DNA from: Spongilla lacustris
Taxonomy: Eukaryota; Porifera; Demospongiae; Spongillida; Spongillidae
Length of the DNA stretch: 64,000 nucleotides
Direction of reading: 5' to 3'
Assembly (NCBI GenBank): GCA_949361645.1
Contig: OX442422.1
Span: 4,041,137 to 4,105,136, forward strand
Each line of letters starts with the position of its first letter. Within the stretch, counting starts at the first letter, position 1. The position numbers and the translations under genes are program-made. Below the pieces are notes generated by a model that had not been told where the DNA came from, ran no database searches, and worked only from the letters and a program-made list of their open reading frames with translations. This document shows positions 1 to 10,619 of the stretch, piece by piece.

Positions 1-134
1 GGGGGGGCAAGGAACACTCTTCTCTGATACCGTTCTCTAGAGCAGCACTGGGGGCCTGTCACCAGTGTGGAGAGTTTGGCCACTGGAGGCGGGAATGCCC
101 AAAATGGGTACCCACAGTTGCAGCAACGTCATAA
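1..134 (+). pseudogene. retroelement Gag fragment with CCHC zinc knuckle
   Basis: A reading frame open from the window edge to a TAA at 132-134 contains a zinc knuckle, CHQCGEFGHWRREC, which fits C-x2-C-x4-H-x4-C. Such knuckles lie at the C-terminus of Gag in Ty3/gypsy-type retrotransposons and bind nucleic acid. No protease or reverse transcriptase follows directly. The only nearby pol fragment starts about 2.7 kb downstream, so this is a truncated relic or the end of an element cut by the window. Confidence 0.6.
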
Positions 135-586
135 GGTGATGCATGTTGTGCTATGCAGGACACGTTCATTGATGGGTGCAGGGCTATCCTCTATCTGGAC
201 AATACTATTTTGTGCTAGGGGAGGCTGCTAGGGTTAGTAACTGCATGGGTGAAGGATACTCTGGCAAAAGCAGGTTTTTGTGGCTAAATGTATATGGATG
301 CCAACCCATAAGCTTCAATGGCTAAGTTTCAAAGTTGAACCTTGAACAGGGTAATATAACAATGCCTAAAACAAAAAGGAATAGTTTATGATGTCCCTCA
401 CTGTATTAGTGGATTGAAATGTCATTTCCAACATTTCCTGTTTTTTGTTAAACAGAAATATACCTTTGTTCCATACATTTCAATGGACGCGTGCGCGGAA
501 AATTAACGGACGTTTGCAATGACACGTCAGGAATACAGCATCCGAAATTTCTGGCAATGCACTTTGCTATATTCACGTGATGAAAG

Positions 587-742
587 ATGGCAGTAGATTT
601 GTATCATGAGGCGTTCTATCAAAACCAAACTGTTCGTAGACAGCTAGAGGAATACGCGAGGAACATAACTGATGATCATTTAGGACGGAGGATTTCTCCT
701 ATACCTCCTGACAGTACAATGGTAGCGAAATTGCGACTTTAA
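587..742 (+). CDS. possible first coding exon, unknown protein
   Basis: A 51-codon ORF starts MAVDLYHEAFYQNQ and has a charged, helix-like composition (QLEEYARNITDDHLG). A CACGTG E-box lies at 574-579, just upstream of the ATG. It could be a first exon ending near the potential donor ATG|GTAGCG at about 720. I do not recognise the family and found no continuing exon. It may be chance. Confidence 0.25.
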   Translation: MAVDLYHEAFYQNQTVRRQLEEYARNITDDHLGRRISPIPPDSTMVAKLRL

Positions 743-807
743 TCGTCTTGCTGACATCTTCACCTCTTTACTCAATGCTTGTGGAAATTTTCCCACCTTC
801 TTCTGTC

Positions 808-932
808 TTCCCTCCACCTTACTTTCCCTCTTCCCTCCACCTTACACTCCCTCTTCCCTCCACCTTACACTCCCTCTTCCCTCCACCTTACACTCCCACT
901 TCCCTCCACCTTACACTCCCTGTTCCCTCCCC
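808..932. repeat. pyrimidine-rich minisatellite, 23-bp unit
   Basis: About five tandem copies of a 23-bp unit of the form CCCTCCACCTTACACTCCCT plus a short CT tail. It lies just before the acceptor of the ATPase exon. Confidence 0.8.
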
Positions 933-992
933 CTGTCCTTATGTCACTCTATTTGATGCCCACTGTTTTTCCTCCATCCTTACTATTCTCAG

Positions 993-1127
993 AGCACAGT
1001 TGTACTCAGGGGAGGAAGGCGTCACCAGATTGAGGTGGACAGGCTGGTGGTTGGGGATATCGTGGATGTAACATTTGGGGACCGTCTCCCCGCTGACATC
1101 AGGGTCATCAAGTGTAGTGGGTTTAAG
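993..1127 (+). CDS. internal exon of a P-type ATPase alpha subunit (Na+/K+ or H+/K+ type)
   Basis: A 45-codon open exon is bounded by an acceptor (TATTCTCAG) and a donor (AAG|GTATGT). It reads [16 protein letters not shown] then [20 protein letters not shown] and CSGFK. This matches the actuator-domain approach of type II P-type ATPases, where [20 protein letters not shown] precedes the SLTGES loop. In the type IIC (Na+,K+/H+,K+) subfamily the next residues would be V-D-N-S-S-L-T-G-E-S. I found no such downstream exon in the following 2 kb and no upstream transmembrane exon, so the exon is stranded: part of a gene with very long introns, a gene fragment, or a rearranged segment. Confidence 0.65.
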
Positions 1128-1189
1128 GTATGTGCCTTGCCCACAGCTTGCTGTCAGATCTACGTGTACATGTATGTGCTGCTTACCCA

Positions 1190-1217
1190 GTGTGTGTGTG
1201 TGTGTGTGTGTGTGTGA
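1190..1217. repeat. (GT)n microsatellite
   Basis: Uninterrupted GT repeat of about 14 units, 60 bp after the ATPase exon. Confidence 0.9.
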
Positions 1218-2196
1218 GCAGACTTAAACGTTTGCTTCAAATTGTTTTGACCCAGAAGCTCATTGCTGCTAGGAATGTTGCCAGCATAATTGACAGTATT
1301 ATTTCCATGGATTTGGCCTTAGGCCCAATTGCAAGATGCATGACACAAGAAGTCTGTATGTATTGTTAGAGTCCCATCAGGCATGGGGTGATATGCTAGC
1401 CGTAACCCTAGAAGGCCAAAATGAACTAGGTTTCTGGGCAAAGTCCATTGATTCATGATCATATAATAGACAACCAATCTGGAATGGTCCTTCTGCAGTT
1501 TGCGTACTGTATTTTCAGATGCTAGTGATACTGGTAATGCATGGTATGCTTGTAGTCCAGGACTGTTGGAAGGAGCATGAGGCTAAACACAGTTCCACAT
1601 GGAGGGTGGCTAGGGTGATGGAATCAGTCACCAATAAGTCAGGGGCACAAGGGTGCATTGGTTCACCAATAACCAAAAAGTAGTCTGCATATTGCTGGTG
1701 AATAGTGGAAAATCAGTAGAAGCAGTTAAGATTTTAAACATAAGATTCACCTGGAACCGGCACAGATTTTCAGGGATAAATAAATACAAATCAGTTTGCA
1801 GAATATTTAAGCCGTATTGGTGACGAGGATTGGTATTTAAATCCTCATATGTTTGCCATGTTGGACAGTTACAGGGTCCCCACACAGTTGATAGGTTGCT
1901 AAGCGTCATAATGTGCAATTGCCACACTGTAACTCCTCCTATGCCTGCAGCAATAGCTGCCCTTGTTCCCAGGGTCTTGAAACATGTTGAAATAAGGGGG
2001 GAACTTTGGTTCTGCCTGCTTGGGAATGAGGCCCATTTTTGGCCACTGTTATGCCCTAATGGTCGGGGTTTTGCAAAGTTTGTGGAAGCATTCATGTCCC
2101 TCCCGCCATCAGATAACCTGGTGAATCTGGGCATGTATTGTTCCATGCGGAGATACCCATATGCACTAAGGGTTATAATCGTTCTGTGCTATGTGT
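1218..2196. other. no recognisable gene
   Basis: Long but unconvincing open frames occur on both strands (1628-2146 minus, 1830-2201 plus). Neither shows a domain I recognise or flanking splice logic. They may be old transposon sequence. Confidence 0.4.
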
Positions 2197-2475
2197 GCTG
2201 AGCTTTCAGCCTTTGTGTGTTGATATATTGTGTTGAGCCACTTTGGGCTGTGAGCCTTTGCGTGTTGACTGTGTTGAGCCATTTTGGGCTGTGTCAACCT
2301 TTGTGTGTTGAGCCACTTTGGGCTGTGTCAACCTTTGCGTGTTGACTGTGTTGAGCCATTTTGGGCTGTGTCAACCTTTGCGTGTTGAGCCATTTTGGGT
2401 TGTGTCAATCATTGCGTGTTGACTGTGTTGGCCATGTCATCCTTTGCGGATTGACTTTTGAGCCATGTTGGGATC
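2197..2475. repeat. minisatellite, about 34 or 43-bp alternating units
   Basis: Repeated GTGTTGAGCCATTTTGGGCT followed by GTGTCAACCTTTGCG. Some copies carry an extra GTGTTGACT. Copies diverge towards the right end. Confidence 0.8.
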
Positions 2476-2869
2476 GGCAGGTAAAGGAATGGTTTGAAAA
2501 GCATCTTAAGGTGCCCAAGCACCTGCTCCTGTAAGTAACCTTGCTTTCTTTGTGACTCTGTTATATGTCGTGCACAGCCGATGCTACACCAATGTGTTGT
2601 CATATGGGTGGGGGAGGGTATGAGGTATGTGTGGGAGGCAATAGGAGAGAGGTTTTAAGTTGGCTTTTGTCTCCTCAAGGAATGCTGCCTGTTGTTTGGC
2701 TAAGAAGTTATGAGCACTAAGGTTTGACAAGCTTATGTGTGTGTATCAACAAAACTTGGTCAAGGTTTCCAGTTTGCTGAGATCTACTTATATCCAAGCC
2801 GTATGGTAATCACTTTAACACTTATATCATCAAAAGCATCATCAATAACTTCTTCAGTCATTGTACCTT

Positions 2870-3189
2870 GCTGCACCGATGGGCAGCGTGTGGAGTTAAG
2901 ACACCTTCTGGAGCAGTACAAGGGCACCCTGCAGGACAAACCAGGACGGGCACGGGCAACGGAGCACATAATAGATACGGGTACCGCAAAGCCGGTGAAA
3001 CTACCACCCTACAGACTACCGTATGCATACAGGGACCAGGTGCAGAAGGAGCTGAAAGAAATGGTGAAGGATGGAATTGCCACAACATCGAACAGTGAAT
3101 GGGCAGCCCCTATAGTCCTAATCACCAAGAAGGATGGAGGGATCCGGTTCTGTGTGGACTACAGAAGGTTGAATGCTGTCTTGCAGTAA
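2870..3189 (+). pseudogene. Ty3/gypsy reverse transcriptase, N-terminal fragment
   Basis: The frame encodes the linker and RT start of a Ty3/gypsy pol. The order is LRHLLEQYKG, an EHIIDTGTAKPVKLPPYR substrate loop, QVQKELKEMVKDGI, SEWAAPIVLITKKDG and FCVDYRRLN. It stops at TAA (3187-3189) just after the first RT motifs, before the catalytic YxDD block. Protease, RNase H and integrase are missing. It is a broken copy. The adjacent minus-strand Gag-like fragment suggests rearranged gypsy debris. Confidence 0.85.
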
Positions 3190-3381
3190 AACCTCTGCAG
3201 CAGCCTCTTGGTAGTTCTGCATCTTCCCAGGTGTCCCGCCATCGGGGAAATTGCATGACAAGATGGCAGACGGATCGAACAGTAACCTTTGCCGATAGGT
3301 CTCTTCTTTAATGTCGTCCCTAGGATAGAACTGTTCTCTGTCCGTCTGTGGTCTTTCTCCACGTTCTCCCTGTCTGGCCAC
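3190..3381 (-). pseudogene. probable gypsy-type Gag fragment, opposite strand
   Basis: On the minus strand a frame contains REQFYPRDDIKEETYRQRLL, resembling the ETYRQRFR motif in capsid-region Gag of invertebrate gypsy elements. The rest is poorly conserved. It abuts the plus-strand RT fragment head-on, so the two are not one intact element. Confidence 0.35.
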
Positions 3382-3492
3382 CTCTCGTGGAATTGCCCTA
3401 AGAAGGCGCGAGGAGACAGGAGTGACATGGCCAAGAAGTGGCTAAAAGGGTGCACCACTGTGGACGAATTGCTGTGGGAAGGACCCTTGTGA

Positions 3493-4261
3493 TGAAATAG
3501 GAGGCACAGCAAAGCAGTTAGCAACCAAAGCCAGTCTGCAGAGACCATTTACTGACCCGATCCAATCACCAGTATAATTGTATGAATGGGTGAAAGGTGC
3601 CATAAAGTCAGTCCAATTTCAGTTTATTAGCACAACTGAATATGAAGCAGTGGACCTACTGAAAACAACTTGATTCAGCACTAACTATAATTGGCACCAA
3701 CTCTTTTCATGCTTACTATCCCATACCTAATGAGACCAATAAGTTAATGGTAAAGGTCTACTTTTTTGACAATTTTAATAAACTATTTCTTTGCAATAAA
3801 ATCATTGCCAGTAATGAACTGCAATAAAATTAAAAACGTGTCATATTTGGCACAGGTAATATTTAGTACACGTTGTCATACTCATACTACAATACTACAA
3901 TCAGATCTGGAGTTACAAGCAGAAACGCCCTCACTCTTTTGATAAGCACATAAAAACCACACTATTCAAAAGTAGTGCACCCTTAACATGAAATATCAGC
4001 ATCATATGCACTGTACAGTAATCCCATCCAAATAGATATAATGTGATAAAGATTTGAATGTATCACATTTATTCTTTATAGATCTGGCATGATTTTACCC
4101 AGGACTTAAATCTGCTGACCGCTATATGCCAGGTGATTACATTACTGAAGTGGCTAGTAGTGAGGTATTAATGTATACAGATTTTACAATTCATGTGGAA
4201 AACTGATGCTGCAAAGGAAGACATCGGTCTTACAGGCACTATACAAGCCATATGCACATGT
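3493..4261. other. AT-rich spacer, nothing recognised
   Basis: No open frame with domain similarity, no tandem array, and no obvious terminal repeat was seen. Confidence 0.5.
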
Positions 4262-6082
4262 ACATCAGGAGTATTTTGTTATTAGTTGACAATATAAAAA
4301 TAAAAGTAGACTAGTTTTAATTGCTAAGATATGTTAATATTTAGTGACCTCTCTCCAAATAAAGTATTTACATCGATTTCTCCCTGCCCAGTTAATGAAT
4401 TGATACAAAATTCGCTATAGGTTAGAGGTTAACAATGTACATGTATACCTTGGCTAAGTCAGTTATTAAACCGGGTCAAAAGGTTAGGCGTTACAGTGTT
4501 TGAAACACCATCTTAGAGCTTCTAGCGTTAACATCGCCATTTTGTGTTGAGCTCGTAAAACAGGATAACAGTTGGTGAGAAGGTAGACATATGGTCGGTC
4601 TACCGTAGTATAGCTCTTATCGAGCAATAGCGCTCACTTTGCTGTATAAAACATGCTTTTGAGCGTGACGGACTATAACACGAAGCCCATATATATTTGC
4701 AATTCATTTTCACTTAGTAATGGCAGAGGGCATTGTTGGTGGTGACAAAAACAGAACGAACCCGAGGAAGCAGCAACAGCAAGTTATTCATCAAGGACAG
4801 CTAGTAGTGCATCTTCCACTTGGCAGGAGCTACATGTACAAGAAGCCCTGAGGAGACCCGCGCGCTAACATAACTACATATATCTATGGTGCTACACACG
4901 AGAAGCGTGTCAGGAGCTGTTCTTTCTAGCTCCTTAATTCTTCTCCTCTTGCAGCTTTGAATACTTGGTGTGTAGCACGCGGCTCCTACCAAGAGGAAGA
5001 TGCAGTATTACTAGCTGTCCACTCGCTGTTGCCGCTTCCTTGGGTTATTTCTGTTTTGTCACCACCAACAACACCCTCTACCATTACTATCATCTTATTC
5101 ATTGCGAGATTACAAACATAGCCGGCTACATGTTTTGGTCTGGCACGCTCAAAAGCATGTTTTGTACAACAAAGTGAGAGGTAGTGCCTGATAGGAGCTA
5201 TAATATGGTAGACCAACCATATTTCTACCTTCTCACTAACTTTTGTACTATTTTACAAGCTCAACACAAAATGGCGACATCTGCTAACATTAGGTATACT
5301 ATGGTGTCTCAAGCACTATAACGCCTAACTTTTTTACCGGGTTTAATAACTGACTCAGCCAAGCGATATACATTGTTAATGCACCTATCATTGTTACGTG
5401 AGAACCCCCCCCCCCACCCCCCCGCTTGGGGCATTGGGATGGATTTGGCCTTTAAAGCAAACCGCCCCCAGTTGGGGGATAATAACTGATCAAATGTCTT
5501 CACTCATGTGGTTAATAGTAGTTCAGGTCTGGTTCACTAAATACGATACGATGTACTTTTTATCATAGCTGAGTGTGCATACCTTAAAGACGTATGGTGT
5601 GTGCGTGTGTGTGTGTGCATGTGCGTGTTCGTGTCTGTGCGTGCTTGTGTGTGTAATAATGGTATGTATATTAAACTTGATTTGACTCGCGCTAGTAAAC
5701 TGAACTTTCAGCTTGCATTGTCCCCTAGAGAAAATAAAGCACTTTTCTCGATGTCAACATGCTCCATTTCCTGTAAAACGTGTCACATGTTGAAAGGTCA
5801 AATGCCCGGACTATGTCAAATGTGTGGCCTGGTAATGATTTCACGTGTCAAATCCCCACCTAATCCTGACTTTGCCCCGGGGGGAGGGGGGGGGGGGGGG
5901 TCTCACATAACAATGATAGGCGCATAACCTCTAGTTATATCTAACGAATTTCGTACTCATTCACTGGGCAGGAATAAATAGGTGTAAATACTTTTTTACG
6001 GAGACTCGAAAGGGTCACTAACATCTCTTAAATTAACTAGTCCACTTTTATTTTTATATTGTCAAAATACTTCTGCACAATC
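4262..6082. mobile_element. large palindromic (foldback) transposon
   Basis: Two long arms match each other in reverse complement. The left outer arm (GTGACCTC at about 4345, TCCCTGCCCAGTTAATGAAT at 4381) mirrors the right outer arm (CACTGGGCAGGA at about 5962, then GGGTCACTAAC). The inner arms around 4660-4880 mirror 4960-5200, including matched AGCATGTTTT blocks. The loop is short (about 4890-4970). The right arm is interrupted by the nested 545-bp element at 5380-5924, so the original foldback was about 1.27 kb. Divergence between arms suggests an old copy. No transposase is present. Confidence 0.75.
5380..5924. mobile_element. MITE nested in the foldback, 3-bp TAA target duplication
   Basis: Terminal inverted repeats of about 25 bp (left TGCACCTATCATTGTTACGT, right ends TAACAATGATAGGCGCA) are followed inward by C and G runs. 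TAA flanks both sides (5377-5379 and 5925-5927). The surrounding foldback arm is continuous across the junction when the element is removed. A 3-bp TWA duplication is typical of PIF/Harbinger elements, so that class is my inference. No coding capacity is evident. Confidence 0.75.
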
Positions 6083-6282
6083 AGATTTTCATTTCCTCTT
6101 TTTATTGTGAAAATAGATTCAAGTAAATACAACATTGACTTTGGACAACTATCACGAAATGCACTGTAATACTGTTGTTGCAAACACAAACATTATTTTT
6201 CAAGCACAAAACATACACACAATTTTCCAGGCACAAAACACATACACACATACTGTATACATATATACACACCACACACACC

Positions 6283-6490
6283 TCAATTTCTGATTTCCAC
6301 TATCTCCTTGAAGAGGTGGTGGATCTTGCAGGGGTCCACAGGGTCCCTACACTGGATGAACACCACGTTTTTCACACCTGTGCTTGTGGCTTTGAACCTC
6401 ATCTCTTGGCTGCCCTCCTTCAGACCTTCTATTCCATCTGCTGGCCACCCTATGCCTTCCCCACTATCAATGGCTATGTCAATGTAGTTT
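6283..6490 (-). pseudogene. THUMPD1: THUMP-domain (THUMPD1-like) gene fragment
   Basis: The minus-strand frame reads EGLKEGSQEMRFKATSTGVK, then NVVFIQCRDPVDPCKIHHLF and KEIVEIRN followed by TGA. This resembles the start of the THUMP domain of THUMPD1, a tRNA acetylation cofactor that binds tRNA, whose family has RFQ-V-SG-NNVVFIRT followed by P-KLVHHI. The frame is closed on both sides without clear splice sites. The remaining roughly 100 residues of the domain are not seen. A truncated gene or retrocopy fits best. A real exon with unusual boundaries is possible. Confidence 0.45.
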
Positions 6491-6499
6491 TCAGTTCAA

Positions 6500-7090
6500 T
6501 TTAGCTTGTCTCCATACCGCATGTGGGATATAGACATAACCCGACAATGGTTTCAAAAACAAAGTGCATTGCAGTAATACTGCTAAAATCGGTGCGCAAG
6601 TGCACCCGTACGATTTTGGGCCAAACATGGAGTGATTCGTACAACTAACATTGAAGATATAAACTTTTTATCTTATTCTGTCACATGAGGAACCTTTTTT
6701 GGTTCAAGAGTGGTATCTAAGTCAGTCCTTGCACCACATTGCTGGTATTATCATGCTCATAAATGTTTAATCCAGTCTTATTGGCAATAGTGGTTTGCAA
6801 ACCGCATTCAAAATACTTCAAATGCTCAAATCTAATTTGCCTTTTAGTAGCCAAAATCACACACACATACACATAAAAGCTATGCAATGCATATATGCTC
6901 AAGTGCACAGTACTCCGAATATAAACCTCCAATCACTAATATGACTAACTTAGTTTTTATGGCCTTGGACTTATTGATAACTAAATCAGACTACATGTAA
7001 CACTACTAGACCATACTTCAGGTCCCCAAGAGAATTGCATTCGTATCCTGCGCACGTGGAGGTTAAATTCTAGTTGAGGCGCATCACAAC

Positions 7091-7092
<2 letters not shown>
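6500..7092. other. no recognisable gene
   Basis: AT-rich DNA with scattered short open frames. No domain, tandem repeat or terminal repeat was recognised. Confidence 0.4.

Positions 7093-7123
<31 letters not shown>
7093..7123. repeat. poly-C tract (31 bp)
   Basis: Uninterrupted run of C. Similar runs occur near 5403, 5880 (as G), 17,651, 19,387, 53,739, 53,831 and 59,875 (as G), several of them at or near MITE ends. Confidence 0.9.
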
Positions 7124-7578
7124 ACCTCGCTACTGTAAGGATGTGATATGCCTCTCGAGCACACCGTTTCTCTGGTACATTAGTGGTGTCACTAATACTT
7201 ACTTTCATTCCCAGACTCAGATCCGCTTCGGGACAGCCAAATTGCTTAAGGCATGCAATATGTTAATTCCTAACTACACTGCAAATGTACTGGAAGACGA
7301 GCGCCACAGTAGGCCTTTGAGCGTTTTTTTCTTCAGTGCGCACACTGCCATACATGCAGACATTGTAGTACGTACGTATTACCAATTTCGCTAATTTTTA
7401 TAAAATTTATTCAATAGAATGTATTTTTTCATAACGTATTTAATACGTACGCACTAAGGCAAGGCCGTAGATGAGGGGGCACGAGCCCCCCGCAAAATTT
7501 CTGTAACATAGTAATTATTATAAGTGCAATCACGTGCGTGGTAATCAATATTGAGAAAATTATATATCTTCAAAGGAG

Positions 7579-8220
7579 CAGTGGCGAGGTGGCTTGTCTG
7601 TCACTGGGGGGGCAAATACACAGACTGCCGCCCCCCCTCCCCCACGCACACACACACAAACACGCATGCTGCTTTTCTGTCAGAATTTCTTACAGGGGCG
7701 GATGCAGGATTTTGGCGAGGAGGGGGTGGGTTCCACATGGAAAATTGACGCGTTGATGATAGGGAGGGGCGCGCGCGAAGCGCGCGAAAATTTTTGTGGT
7801 GCGCGTTCTAATTTTTCTAACTAAGTGCAATCAACACCAATAAACTGTGCCTCTGATCGAGCAGCACGATAACAATAACAAAAACTGGTAGCAATTAACA
7901 CGTAGCCGATTCTTGATCTCATGACATCAGTCAAGCCGAAGTTTTGGCCGGAACTATTTACAACTACATGTATAGAGCAATGTACTTGGATTGTTTACCT
8001 GCTATAAATATATACACGTGCGGTGAAACCCCGCCTTCTTTCTGACGTTCGCTATTGATGAACTCATCCCCAGCATTATGACTGCTACATAAATAATCAT
8101 CTTAATTAAACACATTTCGCTTGGCGGCTGGTGCGCCCCTATCGTCATTTTGGCGCCCCCTTTTTAAGGCCCGCTGGGGGGGCAATTGCCCCCCCTGCCC
8201 CCCCGGCCACCTCGCCACTG
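7579..8220. mobile_element. hAT-like non-autonomous element
   Basis: Ends are CAGTGGCGAGGTGGC (7579) and its reverse complement GCCACCTCGCCACTG (ending 8220), each followed inward by G/C runs. CAGTGGCG-type termini are common in hAT elements. Inside, at about 7694, a second end-like sequence, CAGGGGCGGATGCAGGATTT, suggests a nested hAT MITE. No 8-bp target duplication was found at the outer ends, so the exact boundary or class is uncertain. Confidence 0.5.
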
Positions 8221-8291
8221 ATACCTGTACATGTATAGTATTTTGCTAATAGTATTCATGACACTTCTCACTATTAACGTACATACATGAC

Positions 8292-8342
8292 AGGCCCGTA
8301 GCCAGGGGGGTGCAAACGGGTGCAATTGCACCCCCCCACTGG
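8292..8342. mobile_element. terminal fragment of a MITE
   Basis: CAGGCCCGTAGCCAGGGGGG is followed by an inverted GGGTGCAATTGCACCC motif, the typical start of invertebrate hAT-like MITEs. The partner end was not found. Confidence 0.35.
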
Positions 8343-9084
8343 ATGCAAGGTCCGCTTTGCAGGCTATGAATATTATTCACTTTATTGTGCAATCTACACA
8401 TATATTAATAAGAACTGCCATGTGCACGATCGAGTGCATGTAAGAGCACTGGTGCGGGATCAAGTCAGGGCTATGGCTCGACCCTTTATGCCCAAGGTCC
8501 ACCTCGAAAAAGGATATACTGATAAAATTGTGTGCATATAGCCCCTGAGTACACAGTTCAAGTTCATCAGTTCAAATCAGTGCCAAATCAGTCAGTTTTG
8601 TACCAAAATATCTGTGACATTTTGCTTGAGGTGACTATGGACAAGGTACACCATGTACATGTGACTGTAACTGTATGATTTTTAGAATAATTATCTTTAC
8701 TACTTACACCCAGTATGGATAATTATATATCACATAGAATCGAAGTCAGTTCTCAAGTACCCTTCCCCAACCATATGACCACAATGTTTGGTGCGAAGGA
8801 AGTAACTCATTGGCCACAATGGTTTCAAAAGAGGTCTTGAATCCACTAACTAAAGATGAAGGTCGCGCGTGATATGTATCTACGCATGCAGTGTTCCGTT
8901 CCATCTGTGTAAAAGCTGACTGCAGCTGGTGACAAAGCATCTAACCGAAAGAATTTGCTGACTGTGGCACGGCTTACAGCTATATAGCGCTCCTAGTTCC
9001 CAGACCCTCCCATACCCACCCCCTACATGCAGTATAAAAACTATTCCGCTCTGTTACTAGTTAGTTCCATGCCCTTATTATTTT
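8343..9084. other. no recognisable gene
   Basis: Short frames only, for example 8746-8940 on the minus strand, with no domain recognised. Confidence 0.4.
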
Positions 9085-9364
9085 CCCTCTCCGGGCCACC
9101 CTACAGGCCTATAGCTATTGCCGGGCCTTGCCATGCCATAAACCTCAGACACCGTAGCTCCTCCATCACATCAGCTTTGCAACTTTTGCCAGGACTTGCA
9201 ATTGTGTACTGAATTGCAAAATAGCCCTCTCCGGGCCACCCTACAGGCCTATAGCTATTGCCGGGCCTTGCCATGCCATAAACCTCAGACACCGTAGCTC
9301 CTCCATCACATCAGCTTTGCAACTTTTGCCAGGACTTGCAATTGTGTACTGAATTGCAAAATAG
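9085..9364. repeat. perfect tandem duplication, 140-bp unit
   Basis: The segment 9085-9224, beginning CCCTCTCCGGGCCACCCTAC, is repeated directly at 9225-9364 without visible change. This indicates a very recent duplication or an assembly artefact. Confidence 0.9.
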
Positions 9365-10419
9365 ATTTGTGACTCTTCAATCCTATAGCATTGCATGGCC
9401 AGATTTCAGTACTACTTTGTAATAATGAAAACGTGGTACCAGCCTTCCTTTAACAAGTAGTAAATAGTACTATGTAATAACCACATTTGCTTTCATGTAT
9501 ATCTGCATGCAGGGTGAGCTGCCGTATGCTATGCACGTGATTGCAATTGTGCATTGCCCCAGCAGCTTTGCATAGAGCTTTTGATTTATTTATTTTTATA
9601 CAGTCAATTGCAAAAAAAAATTTTGCGACACTTCATGGCATTGGCCAAATTTACTACATGAACCAAATAATGAAAATGTTGTACCAGCCTTCCTTTGTAG
9701 TAGAAATAGGACTATTCTGGCAGTGCAACTGAGAGGAAGACTTTACCACTGATATTTGCTTTCATACAGTAATGTACATCAGATTCTGTAGTGTGAGCTG
9801 CCTTGAATTGTGCATTGCCCCAGCAGCACCTTTGCAACTTAACCAATTTTTTTTAAGTCTTGCAATTTTGTACTCAATTGCAAAAAAATTTGTCACACTT
9901 CAATCCTCAGTATGGCATATTGCATGGCCAGATTTTATGACCCAAATAATGAAAATGTGGTACCAACCTTCCTTTACCAAGGAGTAAATAGGACTATATG
10001 TAGTAGAGGAAGACTACCGCATTTGCTTTCGTGTACATCTGCATGTATGGTTAACTGCCATATGCTATGCACGTGCATGCAGTTCTTGCACTGTGCATTG
10101 CCCCAGCAGCTTTGCATGCAGACTTTATTCAGTCAATTGCAAAAAACAATCGCGACACTTATTCTATACCGCATTTGGCTAGATTTACTACATTGTATGA
10201 ACCAAATAATGAAAATGTGGTGCCAGCCTTCCTTTGAGGTAGTAAATAGGACTGTGTAATAGAGGAAGACTTTAACCATATTTACTGTTAATATTTGATA
10301 CATCTGTAGCGTGAGCTGCCTTGAATTGTGCATTGTCCTGGGCAACTATTGCAAATTGTTATGTTTTACATGCAATTTTGTATTCAAATGCAAAGGAATT
10401 CGCGACGCTCCATTCTTAC
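9365..10419. repeat. diverged satellite array, about 260-bp unit, running into the gap
   Basis: Units share GCATTGCCCCAGCAG, GTCAATTGCAAAAAA, AATAATGAAAATGTGG and CCAGCCTTCCTTT. The last motif occurs at about 9438, 9683, 9962 and 10,222, a spacing of 245-279 bp. The array runs into the N gap and probably caused it. It lies downstream of, or within, the 3' part of the minus-strand RhoGEF gene. Confidence 0.75.
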
Positions 10420-10619
10420 NNNNNNNNNNNNNNNNNNNNNNNNNNNNNNNNNNNNNNNNNNNNNNNNNNNNNNNNNNNNNNNNNNNNNNNNNNNNNNNNN
10501 NNNNNNNNNNNNNNNNNNNNNNNNNNNNNNNNNNNNNNNNNNNNNNNNNNNNNNNNNNNNNNNNNNNNNNNNNNNNNNNNNNNNNNNNNNNNNNNNNNNN
10601 NNNNNNNNNNNNNNNNNNN
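10420..10619. other. assembly gap, 200 N
   Basis: Exactly 200 unknown bases. The gap cuts directly into an exon of the RhoGEF gene (10,620-10,715). Any open frame crossing it is meaningless. Confidence 1.

Noticed and set aside
1628..2146. 172-codon minus-strand ORF
   Set aside because: No domain, no splice context, composition like surrounding DNA.
2197..2475. CRISPR-like repeated array
   Set aside because: Units are contiguous minisatellite repeats with no spacers, in a eukaryotic genome.
6175..6504. 109-codon plus-strand ORF
   Set aside because: Shadow of the THUMP-like frame on the other strand plus a CACA-rich tract.
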